Source of the DNA: Vulcanimicrobiota bacterium
GTDB lineage: Bacteria > Vulcanimicrobiota > Vulcanimicrobiia > Vulcanimicrobiales > Vulcanimicrobiaceae
Assembly: GCA_019232905.1 (NCBI GenBank)
Contig: JAFANA010000134.1
Span: 1-53,924 of the forward strand
Reading direction: 5' to 3'
Length of the DNA stretch: 53,924 nt
Shown: in pieces, positions 17,816 to 27,179 of the stretch
Position numbering within the stretch: the stretch's first letter is position 1
Layout: each line of letters opens with the position of its first letter
Made by a program: the position numbers and the translations under genes
The notes under the pieces: model-generated
Databases searched by the model: none
What the model was told of the DNA's origin: nothing
What the model saw: only the letters and a program-made list of their open reading frames with translations

Positions 17816-18973
17816 ATGATACGAAGCAACGCGGAAACGATCCCCTTCAATAAGGCGTCCTTTGTAGGGAACGAACAAACATACATTGCCCAAGCAATTG
17901 CCAATCGGCACATTTCGGGCGATGGGCCTTTCACGCGCCGCGTTCAAGCGTTCCTGGAAAGTGATCTCGGCGTCGGCCGCGTGCTGCTCACGACGAGTTG
18001 CACGCACGCTCTCGAAATGTCGGCGCTGCTTCTCGATATCGAGCCGGGCGACGAAGTCATTCTTCCGTCGTTCACGTTTGTTTCTACGGTCAACGCTTTC
18101 GCGCTGCGCGGCGCAGTCCCGGTGTTTGTCGATATCCGCCCTGACACCTTAAACATCGACGAGAACCTTCTCCGCGCTGCAATTACGCCGCGAACCAAAG
18201 CGATCGTGGTCGTGCATTATGCGGGCGTGGCCTGTGAAATGGACGCTATTTGCGCGATAGCCGGCGCGGCTAACATACCGGTTATCGAAGATAACGCACA
18301 CGGGTTGTTCGGCTCATATCGCGGACGGCCGCTGGGCTCTTTCGGCGTTCTCGCAACCCAAAGCTTTCACGAGACCAAGAATTTCACGTGCGGTGAAGGC
18401 GGCGCGCTGCTTCTGAACGATCCTCAATACATCGAGCGCGCAGAAATTTTGCGCGAAAAAGGGACGAACCGCGCACGCTTTTTTAGAGGACAAGTCGACA
18501 AATACACGTGGGTCGACGTTGGTTCGAGCTACGTGCCGAGCGAATTACTCGCCGCGTTCCTTGCTGCGCAATTCGAAGGGAAGTCCGAGGTTCAAGCAGC
18601 GCGCGCCGCGATTTGGAACCGATACAACGAGGCGCTGGCGGGGTGGGCAACGCAGCAGAATATTCAACTGCCCAGTGTACCCGCACACTGCGAGCAGGCC
18701 TATCACATGTTCTATATCCTCCTGCCTAGCTTGAGTGAACGCACGCGCTTTATCGAACATTTGAAAGAGCGGAACATCAATGCTGTCTTTCACTATGTCC
18801 CGCTGCACAGCGCACCGGAAGCAGTTCGACTCAATGCGAGGGGAGATTGTCCGGTCACTCAGGACGTGAGCGAGCGACTCGTTCGCCTTCCGTTCTATCG
18901 AGAATTGACATCTATCGAGCAGCAGCGCGTGATCGACGCGGTGAAAGCCTTTTCGACGAGACTCGCGGCATGA
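17816..18973 (+). CDS. wecE: dTDP-4-amino-4,6-dideoxygalactose transaminase
   Basis: 385 aa PLP enzyme of the DegT/DnrJ/EryC1/StrS family, very close to E. coli WecE/RffA by eye along its whole length. It aminates the 4-keto group of dTDP-4-keto-6-deoxyglucose. Matches to WecE include PFNKASFVG near the start, GDEVILPSFTFVST, VHYAGVACEMD, SFHETKNFTCGEGGAL with the PLP lysine near residue 191, and REKGTNRARFFRGQVDKYTW. The substrate comes from rmlA and rmlB upstream. It shares ATGA with the next gene, an acyltransferase. The specificity is the best supported of all the sugar genes here. Confidence 0.92.
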   Translation: MIRSNAETIPFNKASFVGNEQTYIAQAIANRHISGDGPFTRRVQAFLESDLGVGRVLLTTSCTHALEMSALLLDIEPGDEVILPSFTFVSTVNAFALRGAVPVFVDIRPDTLNIDENLLRAAITPRTKAIVVVHYAGVACEMDAICAIAGAANIPVIEDNAHGLFGSYRGRPLGSFGVLATQSFHETKNFTCGEGGALLLNDPQYIERAEILREKGTNRARFFRGQVDKYTWVDVGSSYVPSELLAAFLAAQFEGKSEVQAARAAIWNRYNEALAGWATQQNIQLPSVPAHCEQAYHMFYILLPSLSERTRFIEHLKERNINAVFHYVPLHSAPEAVRLNARGDCPVTQDVSERLVRLPFYRELTSIEQQRVIDAVKAFSTRLAA

Positions 18974-19632
18974 AACGTGCTGTGATATTCGGGACAACCG
19001 ATTTTGCCGAAGTCGCATCCGTGTATCTTCGCGAAGATGCAGGCTACGACGTAGCAGCGTTCACCGTCGATCAGGACTATATCGATCGCGAGTCGATCCT
19101 CGGGATCCCCGTCGTCCCATTCGAACGCCTGACCGAGCTGCACGCGCCGGGCGAAGTGCACCTCTTCTGTTGCGTCGGCTATTCACGGGTGAATGCAAAC
19201 CGCCGAGAGGTATTCGAACGCTGTAAGGCGCTTGGATATGAGATGCCGGCGTACGTTCACTCGACGGTCATCCGGCGGCCCGAAACGACGATCGGAGAAG
19301 GCTGCTTCATTTTCGAGGAAAACGTGATCCAGCCGTTCGTTTCGATCGGCGAGAATTGCGTGCTCTGGAGCGGCAACCATATCGGGCACCACACCGTGAT
19401 CGGCAACAACGTCTTCATAGCGAGCCACGTAGTAATATCCGGTCGCTGCAAGATCGGTGATAACTGCTTCATCGGCGTCAACGCCACGTTTCGCGACGGC
19501 ATCTCGATCGGGAGCAACGGCGTCATCGGCGCCGGATCGATCATCCTTCGCGATACGGAGCCCGAAGCGGTTTACCGCGGTCAGGAGACACCGCCTCATG
19601 TTCGAGCGAGCCATGAACTGCGACGCATCTGA
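18970..19632 (+). CDS. sugar-nucleotide N-acyltransferase, left-handed beta-helix (NeuD/VioB/PglD type)
   Basis: 220 aa. The first about 90 residues form a small nucleotide-binding-like domain (AVIFGTTDFAEVASVYL), the rest is a left-handed beta-helix of hexapeptide turns (IGENCVLWSG, IGNNVFIASH, IGDNCFIGVN). GHHTVIG near residues 140-146 carries the likely catalytic His pair. This is the architecture of PglD, NeuD and VioB, which acetylate 4-amino sugars of nucleotide sugars with acetyl-CoA. Being coupled to wecE by ATGA, it probably makes dTDP-Fuc4NAc or a related acyl sugar in the place of WecD, which has a different (GNAT) fold. The acyl group itself is a guess. Confidence 0.78.
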   Translation: MKRAVIFGTTDFAEVASVYLREDAGYDVAAFTVDQDYIDRESILGIPVVPFERLTELHAPGEVHLFCCVGYSRVNANRREVFERCKALGYEMPAYVHSTVIRRPETTIGEGCFIFEENVIQPFVSIGENCVLWSGNHIGHHTVIGNNVFIASHVVISGRCKIGDNCFIGVNATFRDGISIGSNGVIGAGSIILRDTEPEAVYRGQETPPHVRASHELRRI

Positions 19633-20344
19633 CGAACGTTCGCACGTCGTCGGCATCATCCAATCGAACTACATCCCGTGGAAAGGGTACTTCGACTTCA
19701 TCGCGTCCGTGGACGAATTCGTTCTTCTAGATGAAGTTCAGTATACTCGCCGGGATTGGCGCAATCGCAACCGGATCAAAACGCAAAACGGTCTGCAATG
19801 GCTGACCATTCCCGTGGACGTCAAGGGCAAGTATCTTCAGCGGATCGATGAAACGCGCATCGCAGATGAGGGGTGGATTGACAGCCACCTGGCGGCGATA
19901 CGTCATGCGTACGGCCGCGCCGCCTCTTTTCGATCCGTGTGGCCTTGGCTGGAAGATGTCTACGGCTCGTTGCGCGGCAAGTTGCTTCTCTCAGACATAA
20001 ACGAAGTATTGATACGCGCGATGTGTGAACGTCTCCGGATACACACGCCGATACGCCGTTCCACCGACTTTCCTTCGACGAACGGAAAGAACGAGCGGCT
20101 TATTCAGATCTGCCGGGAGCTGGGCGCGACTACCTATGTCTCGGGTCCGGCGGCTCGCGGGTATCTCGATGAGAGTCAGTGGGCCGAATCCGGTATTCGC
20201 GTGCGCTTCAAAACGTATGATGGCTATGCGGAGTACGAACAGCTGTACCCGCCGTTCGAGAACGGCGTATCGATCGTCGACGTTCTACTTCATACCGGGG
20301 ATGACGCGCCGGCGTTCATACGCCAACTTCAGGAACACCGTTAA
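19598..20344 (+). CDS. WbqC family protein
   Basis: 248 aa. The family signature is plain: GIIQSNYIPWKGYFDFIASVDEFV near the N-terminus, then DEVQYTRRDWRNRN and TIPVDVKGKYLQRI, and in the second half TYVSGPAARGYLD. WbqC proteins occur in O-antigen and capsule clusters and beside sugar transaminases; their reaction is not established, though glycine/aminoacyl handling on amino sugars has been suggested in some pathways. It overlaps the acyltransferase 3-prime end by 35 bases from ATG 19598 (GGAG ten bases before); ATG 19613 is an alternative. Its end overlaps the convergent glycosyltransferase by 29 bases. Confidence 0.85.
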   Translation: MFERAMNCDASDERSHVVGIIQSNYIPWKGYFDFIASVDEFVLLDEVQYTRRDWRNRNRIKTQNGLQWLTIPVDVKGKYLQRIDETRIADEGWIDSHLAAIRHAYGRAASFRSVWPWLEDVYGSLRGKLLLSDINEVLIRAMCERLRIHTPIRRSTDFPSTNGKNERLIQICRELGATTYVSGPAARGYLDESQWAESGIRVRFKTYDGYAEYEQLYPPFENGVSIVDVLLHTGDDAPAFIRQLQEHR

Positions 20345-21932
20345 CTTTGGCGCGCACGAGTTCGAGTAACGCGTCGCTGTAGCGCCGCGTACCTTCGGCC
20401 ATGTTACAGTCCTTCACCGCCTTCTCGCGCACGCGAGCGCCATCTGCTTCACGCAGCTTCGCGTTTCCGATGTAGCGCCGGATAAGCGCGGCGTACGCGT
20501 CACTATCGCCGGCCGGGGCGAGATCGAGGATTCCATCGAGCACGGCCTCGGACATGAAGGAGTGCGCACCGACCCCGCTGGGGTCGAAGTTCGTGTCTCG
20601 CGCCGACCGCATCGCTACGACGGGCCTAGCGGCTTGCATCGCATCGAGTAGCGATTGCCCGCCCGGCCACGGATACGTGTCGCAATAGATATCGATGGAT
20701 TTTACAAGCCTCGGCGCATCGCTTTGACGAGGTCCGAGGTATCGAACGCGCTCGCCGACACCCGCCTCGTTGAACCGGCGCATCATTTCCTGAATCGCAC
20801 TAAGCCCGTCGCGACCTGCGAGAACGAGCCACGCATGCTTTTCAGCGCGAAGCGCGGTCGTGATCGCGTCAAGCCAGATCGCGGTGTTCGCTTTTTCCAT
20901 GCGTCCGAATGTGCCGAGAAGCACGGCATCCTCGGGTACGCCTAATTCTGCACGGCTGAAGGGTTCGGCGGCATCTATTTCCTCCGCCATAGCAACGGCG
21001 CTGCCGAAGAAGCGGCTTTTTCCCGGAAAATTCGTCTTTATCTCTTGCTCGGGGCTTACGCCCTGATAGACCAAATCGAATTTACCGACGAATGGTTCGG
21101 CGCTGCGATTGTCCCATGACTGAACCGGGGCGAGGCCGATGCACGCGCCCAATTTACCGAGATTATCAACGGCCGACGTCGTCCACGATATCGCATGCGC
21201 CGGACGATTTTGAAAATGATTGACGAGCGAGTGGATGCGCTGCTCGTACGAGCCGCCCGCTATGGTAAAGAATGAAAATCCATCAGCGCGAAGGGTCGCA
21301 AGTTGTCGCGATTGTTCGCTTTGCGCCATCTCGGTCGAAACGATATCCACGTCCCAACCAAAGCGGCGGAACTGATGCGCGCGCTTCACGATGAGAACCG
21401 TCGGGCCATCCTCATCCTGAATTGCGGAACAGGTGATCGCGAGTCGCGGGCGGCCTTGCATCGGGACCGGCGCGTCCGGTGGAGAAAAGCGAGCAGCCAT
21501 CGACTCGATTGAACGATCGATCTCGGCATCTTGAATGAAGCGCATGAGCCGCCGGGAACGCGCATCGCGGCGTTGACTAAACGTGATTGCAAGGTTCACG
21601 ACGTGCTGCAAATACGTCATGGCCGGCTCGAAGTTTCCAGCTTGCGCTGCTCGAATGCCGATTCGCTTCACGGTATCGAGGTACGGCTCGACGATATCCG
21701 AGAGCGGGGCGATTTTATCGAGAATCGAAAGTGTGGCCTGGTTGCCGTAGTCTTCAAGGAGCGCGAGTTCTGCGTATGTTTCTAACGCTTTGCGAATGTG
21801 CGTACGGGCGACGGCTTCGAGCGCCAATGCGCGCTCCGGCTTTGTTCCGCTCTTGAGAACATCGCGCAACTCATCGGACTCAACATCGATGCATTCTTCA
21901 ACGAGCGTCCGAAGCTCCAAACCAGTCTTCAC
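20316..21932 (-). CDS. glycosyltransferase, GT-B fold with an N-terminal helical domain
   Basis: 538 aa. The first about 160 residues are helical and TPR-like in feel (paired helices with Ala/Leu periodicity). The remainder looks like a GT-B enzyme: HAISWTTSAVD-type N-domain, then LLGTFGRMEKANTAIWLDAITTAL, WLVLAGRDG, VRYLGPRQSDAPRLVKSIDIYCDTYPWPGGQSLLDAMQAARPVV, the donor-binding end typical of GT4/GT41-like transferases where a gly-rich GGQSLLDAM replaces the classic acidic motif. Starts at GTG. It lies 11 bases after the sulfotransferase, in one operon. Donor and acceptor unknown; a polysaccharide or glycoprotein sugar later sulfated is possible. Confidence 0.75.
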   Translation of the reverse strand: MKTGLELRTLVEECIDVESDELRDVLKSGTKPERALALEAVARTHIRKALETYAELALLEDYGNQATLSILDKIAPLSDIVEPYLDTVKRIGIRAAQAGNFEPAMTYLQHVVNLAITFSQRRDARSRRLMRFIQDAEIDRSIESMAARFSPPDAPVPMQGRPRLAITCSAIQDEDGPTVLIVKRAHQFRRFGWDVDIVSTEMAQSEQSRQLATLRADGFSFFTIAGGSYEQRIHSLVNHFQNRPAHAISWTTSAVDNLGKLGACIGLAPVQSWDNRSAEPFVGKFDLVYQGVSPEQEIKTNFPGKSRFFGSAVAMAEEIDAAEPFSRAELGVPEDAVLLGTFGRMEKANTAIWLDAITTALRAEKHAWLVLAGRDGLSAIQEMMRRFNEAGVGERVRYLGPRQSDAPRLVKSIDIYCDTYPWPGGQSLLDAMQAARPVVAMRSARDTNFDPSGVGAHSFMSEAVLDGILDLAPAGDSDAYAALIRRYIGNAKLREADGARVREKAVKDCNMAEGTRRYSDALLELVRAKVNGVPEVGV

Positions 21933-21943
21933 GTCCGAGCGCT

Positions 21944-22870
21944 CTATGCCGGTTCTTGCCGGGCTAGTTGCGCTTGCTGAGCGGCGGCAAGCTGGCGAAG
22001 CTCTTTATTCTCGCGCCGCAGCCCGTCAATTGCGTGGGTGATCACGACGTGCGAAAAGCCGCGACTCACATTGAACACGCCGGCAATTTGAGACGCGCGG
22101 GCAACGTCCTTTTTCAACAACGCATCATACATCGGCATTGTAAACGGCAGTTTCGATGCAGCATTTACCGTCCGATGATGCGCAAGATCCGAGGAAATCA
22201 CCGAGCCGACGATTCGCGCGATATCATCTTCCGAATGCGCATTCCCGAGCCCGAGCGCATCGAGCATGTAACGCGCTTGCGCAGCGCCGTTCATCATCCA
22301 TGCGTCGTAGTCGACCACAGCGGCGATTCGTTCACCCGCCGCGAGAACCGCGTCGGCATTGTGTTCCAACCAAAGGAGTTCGGAGAGAAGGGGGTCTACC
22401 TGTTCTCTTGAGAATAGCGACTTCGCTACATCGACCGGGTGTCGAGTTGCCAAAACGAACGACGCGTCAATGTGCTGCTCTTCAACGAGCTCCATCCAGA
22501 CGGGTAGGAGACGCGCGGTTCTCGGATCTTTGAATCCCCACAGCCCGTTGTTGCGAGTTAACTCTGAACGCACGATCTCTGCAAGCTGGTTCTTATACTC
22601 TTGAACTGCGACCGACCGCCACCAATTTGACGGAAACGGCACGAACAGCGCAGATGTCTGCCAGGTCATGCCCATGGTCTGAAGAATAGCGTCCTGGATT
22701 CTCGAGATTTCTTTAGACTCGAAGTAGCCTTTCGCATTGAAAACCGTCGGTTCCATTAGATCGTCGCTCAACGGAACGCCGAATGCATTGAGTAGATTCG
22801 TCGTAGCAGACGTTCCCGAGCGATGCATTCCCAGCACGACGATAAGACGCGAACGAGAGGCTGAAGTCAC
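21944..22870 (-). CDS. sulfotransferase
   Basis: 308 aa. The PAPS-binding P-loop appears as GMHRSGTS at residues 14-21 (the 5-prime phosphosulfate loop) and the 3-prime phosphate region as LATRHPVDVAKSLFSRE in the middle, preceded by GFKDPRTARLLP. These are the marks of the bacterial sulfotransferase family that moves a sulfuryl group from PAPS to sugars, lipids or small molecules. The C-terminus is a Gln/Ala/Arg-rich helix, perhaps a coiled coil. It is upstream of a glycosyltransferase in the same operon, and enzymes for making PAPS lie within 5 kb. GTG start; no Shine-Dalgarno is seen on this strand. Confidence 0.85.
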   Translation of the reverse strand: MTSASRSRLIVVLGMHRSGTSATTNLLNAFGVPLSDDLMEPTVFNAKGYFESKEISRIQDAILQTMGMTWQTSALFVPFPSNWWRSVAVQEYKNQLAEIVRSELTRNNGLWGFKDPRTARLLPVWMELVEEQHIDASFVLATRHPVDVAKSLFSREQVDPLLSELLWLEHNADAVLAAGERIAAVVDYDAWMMNGAAQARYMLDALGLGNAHSEDDIARIVGSVISSDLAHHRTVNAASKLPFTMPMYDALLKKDVARASQIAGVFNVSRGFSHVVITHAIDGLRRENKELRQLAAAQQAQLARQEPA

Positions 22871-22915
22871 ACAGGAGGTATCGGTAGGCGACGCGAGTCG
22901 CCTTAGTTAGACATC

Positions 22916-23764
22916 ATGGACGACCTGCGCGAACGAGCTGAGCGCCTCTATAGAACGGCGCAGCATTCATATGGTTTCTCAGACGCGGTCTTCGATCGCG
23001 AAATTACAAAAATGCTGGACCCAGCCTGGCAAGTACACCTGTTTGCGGCAATCGAGGGAGCGCTCGGCGTGCCGAATTTCTTCTCGACGCCGAAGAGCAT
23101 TTTGGAAGCGGGTTGCGGCTCGGGAGCGTTTGTAACGGCTGCCTTGGCGCGCGGCCACGATGCGTGGGGTGTCGATCTGGATTCGGACCGCCTTGCAATC
23201 GGAAAAGCCAGAATTGACGCCTTTGCGAGCCCATCGGAATGGAAGTCCCGGCTACAACACGGTGACGCCAGTAACACGCCGTTCGCCTCGAATTCATTTG
23301 ACGTCGTTCTCGGTCACCAGTTCATCGAACATGTGCCGGATCCGGGTGGCACGCTTGCTGAGCTACTGCGAGTAACCAAGAGCGGAGGCGTCGTCGTGCT
23401 CTTCGCACCCGACTACCGCGCGCCGTTTGAAGCGCACTATGAAATTCCGTGGCCGCCTTTTCTCTCGCGGCATCTTTGTGAGGCATGGCTCGATGGATTC
23501 GATCGCCCTCACGGGGGCCTCGGCGACTTCTTTTACGCGACAGCGCCGCAAGTTATCGCAATCTTCGAGTCGCTGAACTGTCGCATCACCAACGCATACA
23601 ACGATCGTGAAATCGAAAGACAAGTGTGGCGGCACTTCGATTGCACGACCGTTGAAGCGACGCGCGAGACGGCTCGCCGATTCAAGCGCGCTTTTGAAGC
23701 CCGCGCTTTGCCGGCGAACTTCATGGCGCCTACTTCATTCGGTATCGTTGCGCAGAAGCTGTAA
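22916..23764 (+). CDS. class I SAM-dependent methyltransferase
   Basis: 282 aa. Motif I SILEAGCGSGAFVTAAL near residues 62-78, an acidic end to strand two (WGVDLDSDRL), and the FDVVLGHQFIEHVPDPGGTLAELLRVTKSGG region near 122-152 are those of the Methyltransf_11 group. It stands alone, divergent from the sulfotransferase operon with 45 bases between and ending six bases from the convergent permease. The AGGAGG at 22873 is about 40 bases before the ATG, too far to serve it. Substrate unknown; by neighbourhood a sugar or lipid-linked glycan. Confidence 0.82.
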   Translation: MDDLRERAERLYRTAQHSYGFSDAVFDREITKMLDPAWQVHLFAAIEGALGVPNFFSTPKSILEAGCGSGAFVTAALARGHDAWGVDLDSDRLAIGKARIDAFASPSEWKSRLQHGDASNTPFASNSFDVVLGHQFIEHVPDPGGTLAELLRVTKSGGVVVLFAPDYRAPFEAHYEIPWPPFLSRHLCEAWLDGFDRPHGGLGDFFYATAPQVIAIFESLNCRITNAYNDREIERQVWRHFDCTTVEATRETARRFKRAFEARALPANFMAPTSFGIVAQKL

Positions 23765-23770
23765 TTCCGG

Positions 23771-24529
23771 CTAGAAGAATAGCCGGACGCCCACTACAAC
23801 CAGAATCCCGGCAAGAATTATTCGAAAAGGCAGTTCCGGCAAACGAACGGCCAGCGGCGTTCCGACCAGCACTCCTGGGATCGACCCGGCGAGAAGCAAA
23901 CCGGCGAGTTTAAAGTTTACGTCGCCAAGTCTCCAGTGACCAACGATCGCCGGGATCAGCAGGACGACGGCAAACGCGACATCGGTCCCTATTAGTCTGC
24001 GCAGCTGTGACGTCGAGAGGACAAGTAGCAGCAATGGCAGCGTCAACGATCCGCTGCCGATCGACGTTATCGCAACGAGCATGCCGACGACGAAGCCGAT
24101 GAGGCTGAGCGGAGCACGCGGCACCGGTGCGACGTTCGCATCGCCGTTCGGCTTGAGCGTGCGCGAGAAGGCAACGGCGCCCGCGGCGAGGATAAGCGCA
24201 ATCCCCAACGCGATGCGAAGCACGTGATTGACCGTGGCAAGCGGAACGTGCGAGTGAAGATACCCGGTGAGCATAACTCCGGCAATCGCACCCGGAACGC
24301 CGCCCACCGAAAGGAACAACAACGCGGCGTAGTCGATAGTGCGCGCGCGCACGTGCGTAAGGAACGCCGTAATTTTTGTGCCGAGACTAAAAACCAGGTC
24401 CGAGCCGATCGCCGTACTCGCGTCGTAGCCAAGCAGCAAGATAATGAGCGGCGTCGTCAACGAGCCCGCGCCGACGCCGGAATACGAAATGCAGAGGCCG
24501 ACGATGAAGCCGACGAGGACGATGATCAC
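23771..24529 (-). CDS. TSUP-family permease (sulfite exporter TauE/SafE family)
   Basis: 252 aa, about eight membrane helices arranged as two related halves. The family marks SGVGAGSLTTPLIILLLG (first half) and SIGSGSLTLPLLLLVL (second half) repeat as expected of TauE/SafE proteins, which carry sulfite, sulfoacetate or related anions. The GTG start overlaps the cysNC stop as GTGA, so it is the last gene of a cysD-cysNC-TSUP operon. This makes sulfate uptake or removal of sulfite, linked to PAPS synthesis, the most likely role. Direction of transport cannot be told. Confidence 0.85.
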   Translation of the reverse strand: MIIVLVGFIVGLCISYSGVGAGSLTTPLIILLLGYDASTAIGSDLVFSLGTKITAFLTHVRARTIDYAALLFLSVGGVPGAIAGVMLTGYLHSHVPLATVNHVLRIALGIALILAAGAVAFSRTLKPNGDANVAPVPRAPLSLIGFVVGMLVAITSIGSGSLTLPLLLLVLSTSQLRRLIGTDVAFAVVLLIPAIVGHWRLGDVNFKLAGLLLAGSIPGVLVGTPLAVRLPELPFRIILAGILVVVGVRLFF

Positions 24530-26373
24530 GCGCGAAGCGTGGTCGGTTCCAGAACCTGCGCTTCGATATACTCGAGCAGCATCGCCGCCGATTCCTCGAC
24601 GCGCTGCGACGTCGTATCGACGACGAAATCCGGAGCTTTCGGGATTTCGTACGGCGAGGAAACTCCGGTGAAATGCGCGAGTTCACCACGCCGCGCGCGC
24701 TGATAGTGACCCTTCACGTCACGACGTTCCGCCGTCGCGAGATCGCATGACACGTAGATCTCATTAAAACCGTTCGGATATGCCGCGCGCGCCAATTCGC
24801 GATCGGCGGCGAACGGTGAAATCAACGCGCAGATCACGATGAAGCCGGCATCAGCGAAGACGCCTGCAACAGCGGCGGTGCGCCGCACATTCTCGGCGCG
24901 GTCTTCGTCAGAGAAACCGAGATCGACGTTGAGCGTCGTGCGCAACGTGTCGCCGTCGAGCACGTAGACGTTGCGGCCTCGTTCGAACAGCATCCGTTGT
25001 ACGGCCATCGCAACCGTTGATTTGCCGGCGCTCGGTAAACCGGTGAGCCAGAACACGCCGCCTCCATGGCCGTTGCGTTCCGAGCGTTCGTGTGTCTCGA
25101 CGGACGACGTCATCGCAACGACGTTCGTTGCGCCTTCGCCGCGTGCGCGTCCCACGACGGCATCGACGCGCCCGCCCGCAACAATCGTTCCGTTTCGCAC
25201 GAGGATGAATCGGGTGATGCTCGAGCCGCCGAGCGCAACGTCGGCTGCAATGAGTTCGCGGGAAACGAGCGTTACGATCGCGACGTCACCGCTACGCAGT
25301 TCTTCCGCCGATTTCGGCTCAATGGTTTCCGGATCGATGACTTCATCGATACGTTGAATCGTCACCGGAATTTCGCGCGTGCCTAGGCGCAAGCGCAACG
25401 TTTCACCGGCTTTTGCAGAATCGGCGCCGAGCCACACGACGCGCGCCTGCAGCACATGTCCGAGTTCAGGCGCATCCGATGCGCGGCTTCCCACCGCACC
25501 CCGATCGACGAACACGCGCGAATCCAGTTCGATTGCGACCGGCGAGCCGGCCGACGCACGTTCCACGACACGCGGCCATTGCACGATACGCGTGACGCGC
25601 GCGCCGGTTTGCAACGGCCAGAACGTCAAGTAATCGCCGCAATGCAGTTCGCCGCTTTCGACGCGGCCCGCAACGAAGCGAGAACCGTCACGCCGGTACA
25701 CATCTTGGACCAGAAAACGTAGAGGGCCACCCGCCTGCCGCTCGCGGCGCTCCAGGGCTTTCAACGCCTCGAGCAACGTGGGCCCGCTCCACCAGGCCGT
25801 TAGCGAACCGCTCGTGACGACGTTGTCGCCGTTGCGGGCCGCTACGGGCAGAATCGCGTGCGGAATGATATCGAGCTGAGCGAGGAATTCCGCAACCTCA
25901 GTCTTGCGCCGTTGGAATTCGGCCTGCGGATCTTGCGCGAGATCCAGTTTGTTAATCGCGACGAGAATATCGCGGAACCCAAGCCACTGAAGGAACAGCG
26001 CCTGTTTGCGGGTTTGCGGCGTGATGCCTTCGTCAGCCGCGACGACCATAACCGGTGCGTCGACTTCCGACGCGCCGCTTAAGAGGTTGCGAATCAGCTC
26101 TCGGTGCCCGGGCGCATCGACAAAAACGAACTCGGCATCGCGCGTACGAACCCACACCCGCGAAACGTCGAGCGTAATCGCTTGATCGCGCTCGACTTGA
26201 AAGGCATCCAAAAGAAACGAGTACTCGATCGGAACGCCGCGCTTGGCGCTCGACGACTCGAGTTCGCGCAACTTCTCTTCCGTGACTTGCCCGACGTCAA
26301 CGAGCAGACGGCCCAGAATCGTAGACTTGCCGGCATCCACGTCGCCGACCATGACGATGCGTAGTTGTTTCAC
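24526..26373 (-). CDS. cysNC: bifunctional sulfate adenylyltransferase subunit 1 / APS kinase
   Basis: 615 aa fusion. Residues 1-about 420 are the GTPase subunit CysN, like EF-1alpha: P-loop GDVDAGKST (10-18), DAPGH and NKLD motifs for GTP. From about residue 430 a full APS kinase (CysC) follows, with its own P-loop GLPSAGKST near 446 and the DGDTLRTTLN segment. CysN with CysD makes APS from sulfate and ATP, driven by GTP; CysC adds a second phosphate to give PAPS. The same fusion is known as NodQ of rhizobia, where it supplies a sulfotransferase. It overlaps cysD (ATGA) and the permease (GTGA). Confidence 0.95.
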   Translation of the reverse strand: MKQLRIVMVGDVDAGKSTILGRLLVDVGQVTEEKLRELESSSAKRGVPIEYSFLLDAFQVERDQAITLDVSRVWVRTRDAEFVFVDAPGHRELIRNLLSGASEVDAPVMVVAADEGITPQTRKQALFLQWLGFRDILVAINKLDLAQDPQAEFQRRKTEVAEFLAQLDIIPHAILPVAARNGDNVVTSGSLTAWWSGPTLLEALKALERRERQAGGPLRFLVQDVYRRDGSRFVAGRVESGELHCGDYLTFWPLQTGARVTRIVQWPRVVERASAGSPVAIELDSRVFVDRGAVGSRASDAPELGHVLQARVVWLGADSAKAGETLRLRLGTREIPVTIQRIDEVIDPETIEPKSAEELRSGDVAIVTLVSRELIAADVALGGSSITRFILVRNGTIVAGGRVDAVVGRARGEGATNVVAMTSSVETHERSERNGHGGGVFWLTGLPSAGKSTVAMAVQRMLFERGRNVYVLDGDTLRTTLNVDLGFSDEDRAENVRRTAAVAGVFADAGFIVICALISPFAADRELARAAYPNGFNEIYVSCDLATAERRDVKGHYQRARRGELAHFTGVSSPYEIPKAPDFVVDTTSQRVEESAAMLLEYIEAQVLEPTTLRA

Positions 26374-27179
26374 ATGTATCCTGACGTACGCAGACGTTCG
26401 AACGCGTCTTCGCTTTCGTTATCCATGGCGCGGCCTGCGCGCTCGGGCTGACGCGTAACTTCCAATTCGGAGATGATGCGCTCGACCGTATCGGCATTGC
26501 TGTCGATCGGGAATGTGATGTTGCTCTCCCCGAGCGAACGATAGCGCTTGCCGTTCTTCGCTAAATAGAGCGGAACGTACGGAATCTTCTCGCGCAGCGT
26601 ATAACGCCAGATGTCGAGCTCGGTCCAGTGCAAGAGCGGATGGATGCGCACGTGCGCGCCGTCCGGAATATCGTACGGAAAGTACTCCCACAACTCCGGA
26701 GGCTGCATGCGCGGATCCCACGATCCGTCGCCGTTTCGCGGCGAAAAGATGCGCTCTTTCGCGCGAATCGCTTGCTCGTCGCGACGGATGCCGAGAATGA
26801 TTCCTCGATATTTTTCGCGCTCGATCAAGGCGCGCAGACCCGCGGTCTTACGCGCAGCGTGACGCGAAGCGGGTGGCAGCGTTTGATCGACCGTGCTTTC
26901 GGGCGGACATAGCTCGGCCTCGACCGGCAGATTCCACTCATCGACGAGCCAATCGCGAAAGGCGTAGACTTCCGGAAATTCCATGCCGGTATCGAGCAGA
27001 ACGACCGGAAACGGCACGTCTCCAAGGAACGCTTTGCGAACCATCCAGAGCAGAGCAGTCGAATCTTTGCCGATCGACCACAGCATCGCAAGCGGATTGA
27101 CGCACGAATAGGCTTCGCGCAGGATGTAGATCGTTCGAGCTTCGAGTTCGTCGAGATAAGCGTCGAGGGTCGTGGCCAT
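26370..27179 (-). CDS. cysD: sulfate adenylyltransferase subunit 2
   Basis: 269 aa. An ATP-pyrophosphatase of the PAPS-reductase-like superfamily; with CysN it forms APS. The PP-loop SIGKDST lies at residues 35-41 and the family blocks VLLDTGMEFPEVYAFRDW, GIRRDEQAIRAKERIFSPR and WTELDIWRYTLREKIPYVPLYL follow. I begin it at ATG 27179, where conserved sequence starts. An intact, standard-length protein, first gene of the cysD-cysNC-TSUP operon. No cysH or other assimilatory reductase is in the window, leaving the share of APS/PAPS going to assimilation or sulfation open. Confidence 0.95.
   Translation of the reverse strand: MATTLDAYLDELEARTIYILREAYSCVNPLAMLWSIGKDSTALLWMVRKAFLGDVPFPVVLLDTGMEFPEVYAFRDWLVDEWNLPVEAELCPPESTVDQTLPPASRHAARKTAGLRALIEREKYRGIILGIRRDEQAIRAKERIFSPRNGDGSWDPRMQPPELWEYFPYDIPDGAHVRIHPLLHWTELDIWRYTLREKIPYVPLYLAKNGKRYRSLGESNITFPIDSNADTVERIISELEVTRQPERAGRAMDNESEDAFERLRTSGYM

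Noticed and set aside
22872..22878. AGGAGG at 22873 as ribosome site of the plus-strand methyltransferase
   Set aside because: It lies about 40 bases before the ATG and no in-frame start codon stands at a suitable distance.
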